This document shows, in pieces, positions 26,573 to 35,088 of a stretch of DNA of 64,000 nt. Both the position numbers and the translations under genes were made by a program. The notes beneath the pieces were generated by a model that was given only the letters and a program-made list of their open reading frames with translations, made no database searches and was not told where the DNA came from. How positions within the stretch are numbered: the first letter of the stretch is position 1; every line of letters starts with the position of its first letter. This DNA is from HdN1 sp964473645 (GTDB taxonomy: Bacteria > Pseudomonadota > Gammaproteobacteria > Pseudomonadales > Ketobacteraceae): positions 94,905 to 158,904 of the forward strand of contig CAYYPW010000013.1 of NCBI GenBank assembly GCA_964473645.1, in the 5' to 3' direction.

Positions 26573-27691
26573 TCAATCGCCATCATGGGCATTGATTCCC
26601 AGTGGAATCTGCAACGCTTTGCTTACATCGCGCGCATATTGCATATGCAGTGATTTCATTTGTTCGGCCAAGCCCTTCAGTTGCGCACGGCCTTCTGCAG
26701 TCTTCAGCAATGCCACTAGTGTCAAAGCGGAAGCATCAGAACTCAACAACGGTGAAGTCATCAAGCGTGCGTATGCCTCTTCGATCTGTGCAGCCAACCC
26801 AGGCTGCTTGGCTGCCACCGCCTCTGCCAGCCCCGATTGCCACAGCGAACGACTGCCTTCCAACACGGCTCGTGCAGAGGGTAACGACAGACCTGAGCGC
26901 CAGTACTCGGCCAAAAACGGCTGGGGGTATTTGTCGCCCAATGCGGTGGCCAATTTTTTATGCGCGACCTCCAGACCGGCCACATTGGCTTTGAGCAACT
27001 CTGCAAGCGCTTCGCTTTCGTTGGCGTAGCGGGAATTGGGCAGCGCAGAACGCATTCCCATCCCCTGCTCGCGCTCCCAGCTTTGCAATGCCTCCTGCGC
27101 CAGCATTTGCTGGCGTTCGGCAATCACGCTGACCGGTGGGCACAAACGCTCGCGCTGAGGGGCTTGCGACCAGTCAAAGCGGGCATCAAATAGCAGAAAT
27201 TCCAATGCTGACAAGCCTTGCAAGGTCACACTCTGCTCAGCTAACTGGACAGCCGTTGGTACAGGTTGTTCTAACCATTGCTCGACCTGATGCCCGACCA
27301 GATCTTTTTTATCCGGCCAATAACTCACACGCACGCTGACGGGTGTCACTGGCCCCGGCTGCATGCTTTGCAATGCCGACCAGGCCAGTGCATCTTGCCG
27401 CCAAGCGGCACGCAATCGCTCAATACTGGCAGCATCGGGCTGGCGACAAACGCTCTGCGCTTGATCAAACAATGCCTGGCTTTGCGCCACCCAGTGTTGA
27501 TAGGCGGGCGCGACAGCCTGTTCGGCAAGCTGTTGCGGCGTGGTCAGTGCAGGCCCGCCCAGCGGGTACTCGCATCCGGCCGCCGCCCCCAGCATCAGCG
27601 TTAGAATGGTCAGAGAAAACACACGCCCAAAGCACCGATGTTGCATTTTGCTTTTCAATTTCGATCTCTTTTTAAAAATTAAACTTGTCAT
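26573..27691 (-). CDS. Imelysin-family lipoprotein
   Basis: 372 residues of the imelysin/peptidase M75 family, periplasmic proteins linked to iron or haem handling. A lipobox is visible in LTLMLGAAAGC. The family's conserved helix reads GLSALEFLLFD, a variant in which the usual GxHxxE His is replaced by Ser. ATG 27691 starts two bases after the di-heme oxidoreductase stop; ATG 27646 gives a more compact signal peptide. The gene ends ATGATGGCGATTGA, which still contains the start of a lost DUF1513 gene that runs seven codons to a stop. It is the third gene of the operon. Confidence 0.87.
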   Translation of the reverse strand: MTSLIFKKRSKLKSKMQHRCFGRVFSLTILTLMLGAAAGCEYPLGGPALTTPQQLAEQAVAPAYQHWVAQSQALFDQAQSVCRQPDAASIERLRAAWRQDALAWSALQSMQPGPVTPVSVRVSYWPDKKDLVGHQVEQWLEQPVPTAVQLAEQSVTLQGLSALEFLLFDARFDWSQAPQRERLCPPVSVIAERQQMLAQEALQSWEREQGMGMRSALPNSRYANESEALAELLKANVAGLEVAHKKLATALGDKYPQPFLAEYWRSGLSLPSARAVLEGSRSLWQSGLAEAVAAKQPGLAAQIEEAYARLMTSPLLSSDASALTLVALLKTAEGRAQLKGLAEQMKSLHMQYARDVSKALQIPLGINAHDGD

Positions 27692-27693
27692 CG

Positions 27694-29127
27694 CTATAAG
27701 GAACCAAGAAACGCCAACAATGCTTCACGCTCCGTGGATGATAATGCTAGCACAGCGGCGCGTGCCGCTTGCGCTTCGCCCCCGTGCCAAAGGACTGCTT
27801 CCAGGAGCGTGCGGGCGCGGCCATCGTGCAGGAATCCTGCTTGAGGATTTACCACTTGTGCAAGCCCAATCCCCCAAAGCGGTGGCGTACGCCACTCCTG
27901 ACCGCTCGCCATAAATTCCGCACGACCATCGGCCAGCCCATCGCCCATGTCATGCAATAAAAGATCGGTGTAGGGCCAGATCGTTTGACCGCTCAATTCA
28001 GGCTCAGCAGCAGACGCCGCCGTCACATGGGAAGGCACATGACAACCAGCACAACCGACTTGCCCAAATAATTGCTGCCCTCTGCGCACCTCAATACTTT
28101 CGTTATTACGCTGCACGGGTACCGCCAGCGTGCGGGTATAGAAAAGCACCTTCGCGCGCACCTCGTCACTCACTTCAGGCACGCCCCCGTGGACAGCCGC
28201 ACGGCAAGCTTGTTGTGTCGACGTGCAATCATCTGCAGCAATCAGCGTTGACGTTAACCCCATATCGCCTGCGAAGGCAGCGGCATTCTGCTGATCCAAA
28301 CTGGGTTGCCCGGCCTTCCAGCCAAAGCGCCCCATAACCGTTGTCTGACGCTGAATGTCCCACACCTGATTAGGACGCCCCGATATGCCGTCGTTATTAC
28401 GATCCTCCGGGTCTGCCAATCCCAACACATCCGCCTCAGGAATCGCCTCCAACAAACCCAGCCCAATCATCGGGGGTGCAATGCGCACCGAGGTCAGCAC
28501 GTCCGCAGGTAATGCCCCATAAGCGAGGTCTGTCACCTGTAAGCGGGGACGTCGCAACGCCACCGTAACGCCATCACTGAGCGTCACTGACGAGTACTGC
28601 CATTGTACGCGCACGCGTGCTTCCGCAGGCACGCCTGGCACGGCCATATCTTGCAACTGCCCGCCATACACTGGTAGCGGTACGGCGCCGTGCACCCTCG
28701 CCAACGCCCGATCCGCTTCCGTCAACGCCGGTATCGACAGCCGCACCAGCATGGAAACCGCATTGGTCGCATCGGCAACAGGCGGGTGCCCGCGCCCGTC
28801 CTTAATATGACAGTTTTGGCAAGCATTGGTATTGAACAACGGCCCCAGTCCATCCCGCGCATCGGTCGACGCCGGAGCAATCACCCACGGATTGCGAAAA
28901 AAGCTATTCCCCACACTGAAATCCAGGCGACGCGAGGGAGACAAATGGGCTAACGGCAATGAAAAGGCATTGTCACCCGTCACACGTACTGTGCCCTTTC
29001 CCCCCAGTAGCGAGGAATCTACTGCCTCAATTGCATAAAGGCAGGGCGCAATAACGACAAGCATACAGGCCGCACTGACCAGCCCCGCAACGCCCGACAT
29101 ATACCGCCGTCGTCCTGTCATGCGCAT
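27694..29127 (-). CDS. Di-heme oxidoreductase (c-type cytochrome, DHOR family)
   Basis: 477 residues, periplasmic. Signal sequence in the first ~33 residues. Two c-type haem motifs: CQNCH at 103-107 and CAGCH near residue 360. The family motif RNNDGISGRPNQVWD and the C-terminal LLHDMGDGLADGRAEF, FLHDGRARTLLEAVLWHGGE match di-heme 'thiol oxidoreductase' proteins found in imelysin operons. It is translationally linked to the downstream imelysin. Its substrate is unknown; a redox role in iron acquisition is inferred from the company it keeps. Confidence 0.9.
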   Translation of the reverse strand: MRMTGRRRYMSGVAGLVSAACMLVVIAPCLYAIEAVDSSLLGGKGTVRVTGDNAFSLPLAHLSPSRRLDFSVGNSFFRNPWVIAPASTDARDGLGPLFNTNACQNCHIKDGRGHPPVADATNAVSMLVRLSIPALTEADRALARVHGAVPLPVYGGQLQDMAVPGVPAEARVRVQWQYSSVTLSDGVTVALRRPRLQVTDLAYGALPADVLTSVRIAPPMIGLGLLEAIPEADVLGLADPEDRNNDGISGRPNQVWDIQRQTTVMGRFGWKAGQPSLDQQNAAAFAGDMGLTSTLIAADDCTSTQQACRAAVHGGVPEVSDEVRAKVLFYTRTLAVPVQRNNESIEVRRGQQLFGQVGCAGCHVPSHVTAASAAEPELSGQTIWPYTDLLLHDMGDGLADGRAEFMASGQEWRTPPLWGIGLAQVVNPQAGFLHDGRARTLLEAVLWHGGEAQAARAAVLALSSTEREALLAFLGSL

Positions 29128-29146
29128 TCCCCCGCTTTATCCAAAA

Positions 29147-29178
29147 ATGACAAAACCGCCTCAACGGCGGTTTGTCAT
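29147..29178 (-). terminator. Rho-independent-type terminator/attenuator inside the imelysin operon
   Basis: Stem ATGACAAAACCGCC / GGCGGTTTGTCAT with one bulge. On the minus strand it is followed by TTTTT (29143-29147), a classic intrinsic terminator form. It lies between the first imelysin gene and the di-heme gene, so it could lower expression of downstream genes relative to the imelysin. Confidence 0.7.
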
Positions 29179-29201
29179 ATGCAACGAAAACTGTTTATAT
29201 T

Positions 29202-30482
29202 TTAAAACGAGTGATCGGCTGTGTCCGGGTTCAAATCCGAAATCCCCAATACCTTCGCCGCTGTCTCGATACCCGCGGTTTGCGCGACCAGCGCATCGAT
29301 ACCGCCATGCACCAGGGCATTACCCGATTTATTGCCCGTCGCGATCAATTGATCGAAGTGCACTCCCGCATTAGCGCTATCGACCAGTTTTTGCAATGCC
29401 TGTTCGGTCGCCACCAGTTGCGCACGCACATTGCGATCGACCTGTGCATCGCCTTTCGCCACCAGAGCAGACAAACTTGGCCCGTTGACAACCTTGCCAT
29501 CAATGCGGCGATACTCGCCTAAATAAATATTGCGCACACCTTTGGCGTTATAAAAATGGGAATTATGCGTGTTGTCGCTGAAACAATCGTGTTCGTCCTC
29601 AGGCGAATTCGCTTCCAACGCCACTTTCATACGCTCGCCAGCCAGCTCGCCCAATGACAGCGACCCCATGCCGAACAGCATTTTACGCAACCCTTGCTCG
29701 ACCGGTTCTGCCATCAGTTTGGCGCGATAATTATCGGCACGCCCGGGTTGCCACTCCTTTTCCATCGCTTCTAAATCTTGCACCAGCAAGGTCGTGGCCG
29801 CCGTCAAGTATTCACGACGACGGTCACAATGGCCACCGGTGCACTGCTTGGCATCCAGCGCAAAATCACTGGCGGGTCGCTTGCCAGCCCCCGCATGGGT
29901 GCCATTCAGATCCTGGCCCCACAACAAGAATTCAATGGCGTGGTAGCCCGTGGCCACGTTAGCCTCCGATCCCCCTATTTCATTGAGGCTGGCAAGCACC
30001 GTCGGTGTGATCTTGCTGAGATCCAGGGTCTCTTCTCCCACCTTCAATTGCGTGTTAGCGATGATATTGGCGGTGGCCCCAGCGTTCCCCAGTGCTTGCT
30101 GGTAGTCTTTGGCAACATAATCAATCAGCCCTTCATCGAGCGGCCAAGCATTGAGCTGCCCTTCCCAGTCATCGACCACGGCGTTGCCAAAACGAAACAC
30201 CTCACTTTGCATGTAAGGCACGCGGGACGCCAGCCAAGCGGTGCGTGCTGCTTGCAGATTGGCGTCGGTCGGAGCCTTCAACAGCGCGGCATTGGCCGCC
30301 TCCAGCTGGCGTGCGCGGGTCAGGGCATCAGAAAAAACGGCATGCGCGATTGCAGCATAGTGACCGATCACCGCCTTGCCGTCGGCATCACTCACGTTCG
30401 ATGCTGCCTGGGCGGACGGCATCGGGATGGACAACGCCATCGTTGCGGTCAACAGGCCCAAAGATAACGGTTTGCAGCGCAT
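29202..30482 (-). CDS. Imelysin-family iron-regulated protein (IrpA-like)
   Basis: 426 residues. Signal peptide MRCKPLSLGLLTATMALSIP to AQAASN. The complete GxHxxE motif is in TGYHAIEFLLWGQDLNGTHA, and a conserved region is seen in DNTHNSHFYNAKGVRNIYLG, both typical of the larger IrpA group. It is a periplasmic or surface protein with a probable iron-linked role. GGAG precedes the start at 30482. It is the first gene of the minus-strand operon, with a Fur-like site about 30 bp upstream and an intrinsic terminator right after it. Confidence 0.92.
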   Translation of the reverse strand: MRCKPLSLGLLTATMALSIPMPSAQAASNVSDADGKAVIGHYAAIAHAVFSDALTRARQLEAANAALLKAPTDANLQAARTAWLASRVPYMQSEVFRFGNAVVDDWEGQLNAWPLDEGLIDYVAKDYQQALGNAGATANIIANTQLKVGEETLDLSKITPTVLASLNEIGGSEANVATGYHAIEFLLWGQDLNGTHAGAGKRPASDFALDAKQCTGGHCDRRREYLTAATTLLVQDLEAMEKEWQPGRADNYRAKLMAEPVEQGLRKMLFGMGSLSLGELAGERMKVALEANSPEDEHDCFSDNTHNSHFYNAKGVRNIYLGEYRRIDGKVVNGPSLSALVAKGDAQVDRNVRAQLVATEQALQKLVDSANAGVHFDQLIATGNKSGNALVHGGIDALVAQTAGIETAAKVLGISDLNPDTADHSF

Positions 30483-30512
30483 GGAGGCTCCTTGATGTAA
30501 GTCGTTAACAAA

Positions 30513-30527
30513 TGAGAATACTTATAT
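30513..30527. promoter_or_regulatory. Candidate Fur box
   Basis: TGAGAAT-A-CTTATAT, a partial match to the 7-1-7 Fur pattern TGATAAT-N-ATTATCA, 31 bp before the first imelysin gene. The match is imperfect, but the position suits iron repression of the operon. Confidence 0.45.
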
Positions 30528-30778
30528 TTAACGGCCATTCTAAAGAAAAACGCCATGAAACTGCAACCCACTGCCGTTTCCCTGATGGACACTTATCAAA
30601 TTCGTTGTCATCCCAAAAGCAACCGCTTTGGCGGATACAGATAGAAAGTTTTCGTATGCGGACATGCACCACACCGGGTGATTTCTTATTCTGGGGACAA
30701 GCGAACGGTAAAGCCACCGCGCTACCCAACAACGAGCGGCGTTAAACAAGCTGCTCTATAACAAAAAAGGATCGCACC

Positions 30779-31834
30779 ATGAAACCTCTTCGCACCGTCA
30801 CCGATAAACGTTCTGCTCAGTCAGGCGCTTCACTTTCCTCTTCCAGTGCTACTACGTCACTATCACGCGTATTTTTTGCCAGTCTTGCATTTGCAAGTCT
30901 GCTGAGCCTCACGCCTCTGCAGACTCGCGCCGATGCCAGCAGCGTTCCATGCGCGCAGATAGATCCTTATCAGACAGACCAAGACACCATGCCCCTCTGC
31001 CCCGACGTTGTGAAGCAAAACAGCGCGTCGGCCGTGTTTCGTTGCGCTATTCAACAAACCAAGGTGTGGCACCCACCCACCGACAACGAGCGCCAGCGTC
31101 TGTTCGGTATATTGAGCGCATTTAAAACTAGCGTGAATGAAGGGCCTTCCTACGGCACGACACAAGACATTAAAGAAAACGCCGATGCATTGGGCCTGCA
31201 GGTTTGTCGCGTGAAGAACGACCGCAACTATCAAGGTAAGACGGAGCGGGATTCCTATTTATTGGTCTACACCAAACCCGGTGTACGCACTTACAGCGGG
31301 CCGTTTCTGATGCTACGTGAAACCAATCCCTCGAAGGTCATTGTGCTGTCACCGCATGACGGCTCCGACGGTACCAATACTTCAACCAAAAAAGCACTGG
31401 AGGACAGCCACGCGCTGGCGGTGATTTCCAACGGGCACAATAAAGGGATTACGCATCAATCCGATTTTGTCGATCACATGAATACCTTGGGGGCCATCGC
31501 TACGCGGCATTTGAATATGTTGTTCCCCAAATCGGTGTTCTTGCATATTCATGGCATGCGCAAAGGGGATCATGTCCTCTACCGCTCACGTAGCGCGTTA
31601 TTGGGCAATGCGTTCGAAAAAGGCATCGTCAACCACACCAATATCAGCAAAGATGCCTTCGACAATTTTAATGCCGGCTACGTGACAGATGCCATCATCA
31701 AGTCGCCGTTCTCGCTGAAAACTGAAATCCCGACGCGCATTCACCTCGGCAATCCCGGTGCTTTGGGTGGGTTGGTGAGAACCATCGAAGAAAACGCCTG
31801 GGCCTGGCCGTCGGCAAGCGATGAGCTTGAGTGA
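30779..31834 (+). CDS. Secreted protein of unknown function
   Basis: 351 residues. A long N-terminal region leads to a hydrophobic segment (FFASLAFASLLSLTPLQTRA), a probable signal peptide. The mature part has Cys in VPCAQID, MPLCPDV, FRCAIQ and LQVCRVK. Clusters of His/Asp occur in VLSPHDGSDGTN, SNGHNKGITHQSDF and LHIHGMRKGDH, which could form a metal site, but I do not recognise a family. AAAAGGAT precedes the ATG at 30779. It is divergent from the imelysin operon, about 250 bp from the Fur-like site. A strong hairpin follows. Confidence 0.7.
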   Translation: MKPLRTVTDKRSAQSGASLSSSSATTSLSRVFFASLAFASLLSLTPLQTRADASSVPCAQIDPYQTDQDTMPLCPDVVKQNSASAVFRCAIQQTKVWHPPTDNERQRLFGILSAFKTSVNEGPSYGTTQDIKENADALGLQVCRVKNDRNYQGKTERDSYLLVYTKPGVRTYSGPFLMLRETNPSKVIVLSPHDGSDGTNTSTKKALEDSHALAVISNGHNKGITHQSDFVDHMNTLGAIATRHLNMLFPKSVFLHIHGMRKGDHVLYRSRSALLGNAFEKGIVNHTNISKDAFDNFNAGYVTDAIIKSPFSLKTEIPTRIHLGNPGALGGLVRTIEENAWAWPSASDELE

Positions 31835-31894
31835 ATATCAGTAGTGATTCGATTTGATACACACTGTATTGTGACCCTGTAAATCTAAGCACAC

Positions 31895-31938
31895 ACCCAC
31901 ACCAGACTCAGGTGTTTCCAGCTGAGTTTGGTGTGGGT
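31895..31938. terminator. Long hairpin after the secreted unknown gene
   Basis: 17-bp arms ACCCACACCAGACTCAG and CTGAGTTTGGTGTGGGT (one G-T wobble) with a 10-base loop, 61 bp after the stop. A probable terminator, though without a T tract. Confidence 0.6.
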
Positions 31939-32043
31939 TGATCCCAAACAAAATAACGACCATTTGTAAGTCCCCGCACCCAGATCAATGCGTCTGCCCC
32001 TGCACGCTGCTATGTTCAAAGACGGCTTTGAACACAGTCTGGT

Positions 32044-33942
32044 ATGATCCAGACACTCCCGTTTCGCAGCATGAAGCAGCACGACATGGACAAGCGTAAA
32101 CAGTTTTCTCTGCTCTACTTTCTGATCGCCATTGCCCTGATCCTGATCGTACAGGATCGTTTTCTCGCCCCGCAGGAGGTCACTCTGCTCTATGGGGATT
32201 TCAAACGCTTGCTGAAAAACGGCGACATCAGCGAGGTGTATATCAGCGAACAAACCTTGCGAGGCAAGGGTAATCTGCATGGTTTGCAAAATCTGCAACC
32301 CGCCAGCAGCCCGAGTCTCTTGTCGGGCACTAGCAGTTTATCGTCTACAAACAGTGATGCCCGCCATTTCACCACCGTTCGCATCGAAGACAAAAATCTG
32401 ATCGACGATCTCGACCAAGCAGGCGTGCGATACGGTGGCGAAGTCGAAAGCCGCTGGCTGGCGACGTTATTATCCTGGATTTTACCTGCGGTATTTTTCG
32501 TCGCAATCTGGAGTTTTGCCATCAATCGCATGAGCCCAGGCGGGGGCGCGATGTCGATAGGCAAAAGCAAAGCCAAGGTCTATATGGAGACGGACACACG
32601 CGTCACCTTCAACGACGTCGCCGGCGTCGACGAGGCCAAGCAGGAACTGGTCGAAGTCGTCGATTTTCTGAAAAACCCACAACGATATGGCCGATTGGGG
32701 GCACATATTCCCAAAGGCGTGCTGCTGGTGGGCCCGCCAGGCACGGGTAAAACCTTACTGGCACGCGCAGTTGCCGGCGAAGCGCGGGTGCCATTTTTAT
32801 CAATCAGTGGCTCGGAATTCGTGGAAATGTTTGTCGGTGTGGGTGCCGCACGGGTACGCGATCTTTTTCAACAGGCACGGGCCATGGCGCCGGCCATTAT
32901 TTTTATCGATGAACTCGATGCCCTCGGTCGCGCCCGTGGCGCCAACCCCTTGATGAGCAACGACGAAAAAGAACAAACCCTCAACCAATTACTGGTAGAA
33001 ATGGATGGCTTTGATCCGAGCGTGGGATTGATTCTGATCGCCGCCTCCAATCGCCCGGAAATTCTTGATCCCGCCTTGTTGCGGGCCGGTCGTTTTGATC
33101 GTCAGGTCTTAGTGGATCGCCCTGATAAAATCGGTCGCGCCCAAATACTGCGTGTGCATGTCAAAAAAATCACCCTCGACAACAACCTCGATGTTGAACA
33201 GGTCGCCGCCTTAACGCCAGGGTTCACTGGCGCCGATCTGGCCAACCTGGTCAATGAAGCCGCCTTGCTCGCCACTCGCCGTAACGCCGACAGTGTGAAT
33301 CTTGCCGACTTTACCGCAGCCATCGAACGCCTGATCGCCGGCCTGGAAAAGAAAAATCGCCTGCTCAACCCCAAGGAACGCGAAGTGGTGGCCTGGCATG
33401 AAATGGGCCACACGCTGGTGGCGATGAGCCTTCCCGATACCGATCCCGTGCATAAAGTGTCTATTATTCCGCGCGGCATCGGTGCGCTGGGTTACACCAT
33501 GCAACGTCCTACCCAGGATCGCTTTTTGCTGACACAACAAGAACTGCAACATCGCATGACGGTATTGCTGGCGGGACGTGCAGCGGAATTGCTGAGATTC
33601 GATGAGATTTCGACCGGTGCCGCTGATGATCTGGTCAAAGCCACCGACATCGCCCGCAGTATGGTGATGCGTTTTGGCATGAATGAAAAGCTGGGGCAAG
33701 TCAGTTACGAACGCCAAAATCCTGGGATGTTTAACGGTACATTTATTGAAAATCGGCGGGATTATTCGGACGCGACCGCACAAGCCATCGACAATGCGAT
33801 TCGCCAGCTGGTCGACGGCGCCCTCACGAATGCGTTGGCCATTTTGAAAGAAAAGCAGCCCGCGCTTGATCGTTGCGCCCGGCTGCTGTTAGAGAAAGAA
33901 ACGCTGACAGGGGATGAACTCAAGGTAATACTTGAGTCCTGA
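32044..33942 (+). CDS. FtsH-family ATP-dependent zinc metalloprotease (accessory copy)
   Basis: 632 residues, inner membrane AAA+ protease. Two membrane segments (LLYFLIAIALILIVQ and LLSWILPAVFFVAIWSFAI) flank a periplasmic part with a Ser-rich insert. AAA motifs: GPPGTGKT, IIFIDELDALG and arginine-finger region LDPALLRAGRFDRQ. Zinc site HEMGH at residue ~452, with the third-ligand region STGAADDLVKATDIARSMV. The usual FtsH neighbours (rlmE, folP) are absent, so this is probably a second, specialised FtsH. Starts at 32071 or 32086 are also possible, as none has a strong ribosome site. Confidence 0.92.
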   Translation: MIQTLPFRSMKQHDMDKRKQFSLLYFLIAIALILIVQDRFLAPQEVTLLYGDFKRLLKNGDISEVYISEQTLRGKGNLHGLQNLQPASSPSLLSGTSSLSSTNSDARHFTTVRIEDKNLIDDLDQAGVRYGGEVESRWLATLLSWILPAVFFVAIWSFAINRMSPGGGAMSIGKSKAKVYMETDTRVTFNDVAGVDEAKQELVEVVDFLKNPQRYGRLGAHIPKGVLLVGPPGTGKTLLARAVAGEARVPFLSISGSEFVEMFVGVGAARVRDLFQQARAMAPAIIFIDELDALGRARGANPLMSNDEKEQTLNQLLVEMDGFDPSVGLILIAASNRPEILDPALLRAGRFDRQVLVDRPDKIGRAQILRVHVKKITLDNNLDVEQVAALTPGFTGADLANLVNEAALLATRRNADSVNLADFTAAIERLIAGLEKKNRLLNPKEREVVAWHEMGHTLVAMSLPDTDPVHKVSIIPRGIGALGYTMQRPTQDRFLLTQQELQHRMTVLLAGRAAELLRFDEISTGAADDLVKATDIARSMVMRFGMNEKLGQVSYERQNPGMFNGTFIENRRDYSDATAQAIDNAIRQLVDGALTNALAILKEKQPALDRCARLLLEKETLTGDELKVILES

Positions 33943-34001
33943 GAAACCAGACCGCCTGAGATGAAATGTCGGTCGTCGAAAAAACCCTGCCGAACTGTGG
34001 T

Positions 34002-34961
34002 TCAGCGCATCAACAGCGTCGTTATCAGCCACAAGACAACAGCACCGCCCACACAACTGCCGACCGTCAGCAAGGTCCAGCGACGACTGTCTTGCAGTTG
34101 TTGTTGCATTTTTTTCAATTGTTCCGCCATTTCGCTATTGCGCTGCATGAGGGTAGCCACCTCATCGGTGACACGCTGATCCAGCGACTGGCGCACCTCT
34201 TCGTATTGTTGTGCGTTGCGATCGTTGGTGGCTTTCATCAGATGTCGCAATTCAGCCATGCTGTTGTTCAGGGTCTGAATCTGTGCACGCGGCTCTTTCA
34301 ACTCATCCTGACTGATAGCGCCAGACACCGCCGACTCCAAACGCCCCACCCGCCCGGAAAGCTCACGCACTTGCGATACGCCCGCCTCAACGCCGCTGTT
34401 AACGGTATCCAGGCGCATGCTCACATCGGCGAGTTCCAAACGCAGTGGTTCGAGGTCAGCAAAGCTTACAGCAGGCACAGTCGGTACAGCAGCGGTTGCA
34501 GATGCAGGCATAGAGGCAGCCACCTCAAGTGTCGGTATGGTTTCACCACGCCCTACGGCTTCAATATGAGCGCACAGGCGTGCCAGTTGGCCATCGGTTA
34601 ACGAGACGGGTTCACGATTACGCAGGGCCTCGACCAAGGGCGGTATGGCATTACGCGCTTTACCCACCATATCAATCAAGGCGTTAGAGATTTCCAGCGA
34701 GCCATCTAGCGCTTTATTGAGCGCTTGCTCGACTTTCCAGGCAATTTCAGCGATTTCCATGGCTTTGGCCATACGGCCACTGCCCTTAAGCGTATGAAAA
34801 GCACGACGAATATCCGTCAATACCGGACGGTTACCGTGATCTGCCTGCCATTTCGGCAGATCGCCCTCAAGTGCCTCAAGGACCTCGGTGGCTTCCTCGA
34901 CAAAGATGTCGAAGATTTCTTCGTCAAATTCGTTGTCCGCTGACTGGGGGGCGTTAGACAT
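34002..34961 (-). CDS. HPt phosphotransfer protein with coiled coil and C-terminal membrane anchor
   Basis: 319 residues. The N-terminal HPt domain has the phospho-accepting His in FHTLKGSGRM (His56) and resembles the HPt units of ChpA/PilL-type hybrid kinases (EEATEVLEALEGDLPKW). An Ala/Pro-rich linker (~150-165) leads to a long heptad-like coiled coil (LEPLRLELADVSMRLDTVNS to ~285). The end is a single transmembrane helix, LLTVGSCVGGAVVLWLITTL. There is no kinase or receiver domain. A stand-alone, tail-anchored HPt is unusual; it may relay phosphate at the membrane or act as a phosphate sink. Partners are not in the window. Confidence 0.85.
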   Translation of the reverse strand: MSNAPQSADNEFDEEIFDIFVEEATEVLEALEGDLPKWQADHGNRPVLTDIRRAFHTLKGSGRMAKAMEIAEIAWKVEQALNKALDGSLEISNALIDMVGKARNAIPPLVEALRNREPVSLTDGQLARLCAHIEAVGRGETIPTLEVAASMPASATAAVPTVPAVSFADLEPLRLELADVSMRLDTVNSGVEAGVSQVRELSGRVGRLESAVSGAISQDELKEPRAQIQTLNNSMAELRHLMKATNDRNAQQYEEVRQSLDQRVTDEVATLMQRNSEMAEQLKKMQQQLQDSRRWTLLTVGSCVGGAVVLWLITTLLMR

Positions 34962-35088
34962 TGCCTGGCCTTATCCTGCACTGCAAGGGTTGAAAATTAG
35001 TCTAGTACATATTGCGCGAGGGGGTTAAGGATACGCGCATTGGGGGTTTGAAAATGCGTATGTGTTTCAAAGTTCTGTAAAAATTCCA

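Noticed and set aside
29225..29245. TTCAAATCC, resembling a tRNA T-loop
   Set aside because: It lies inside the imelysin coding sequence and no acceptor or anticodon stem can be formed.
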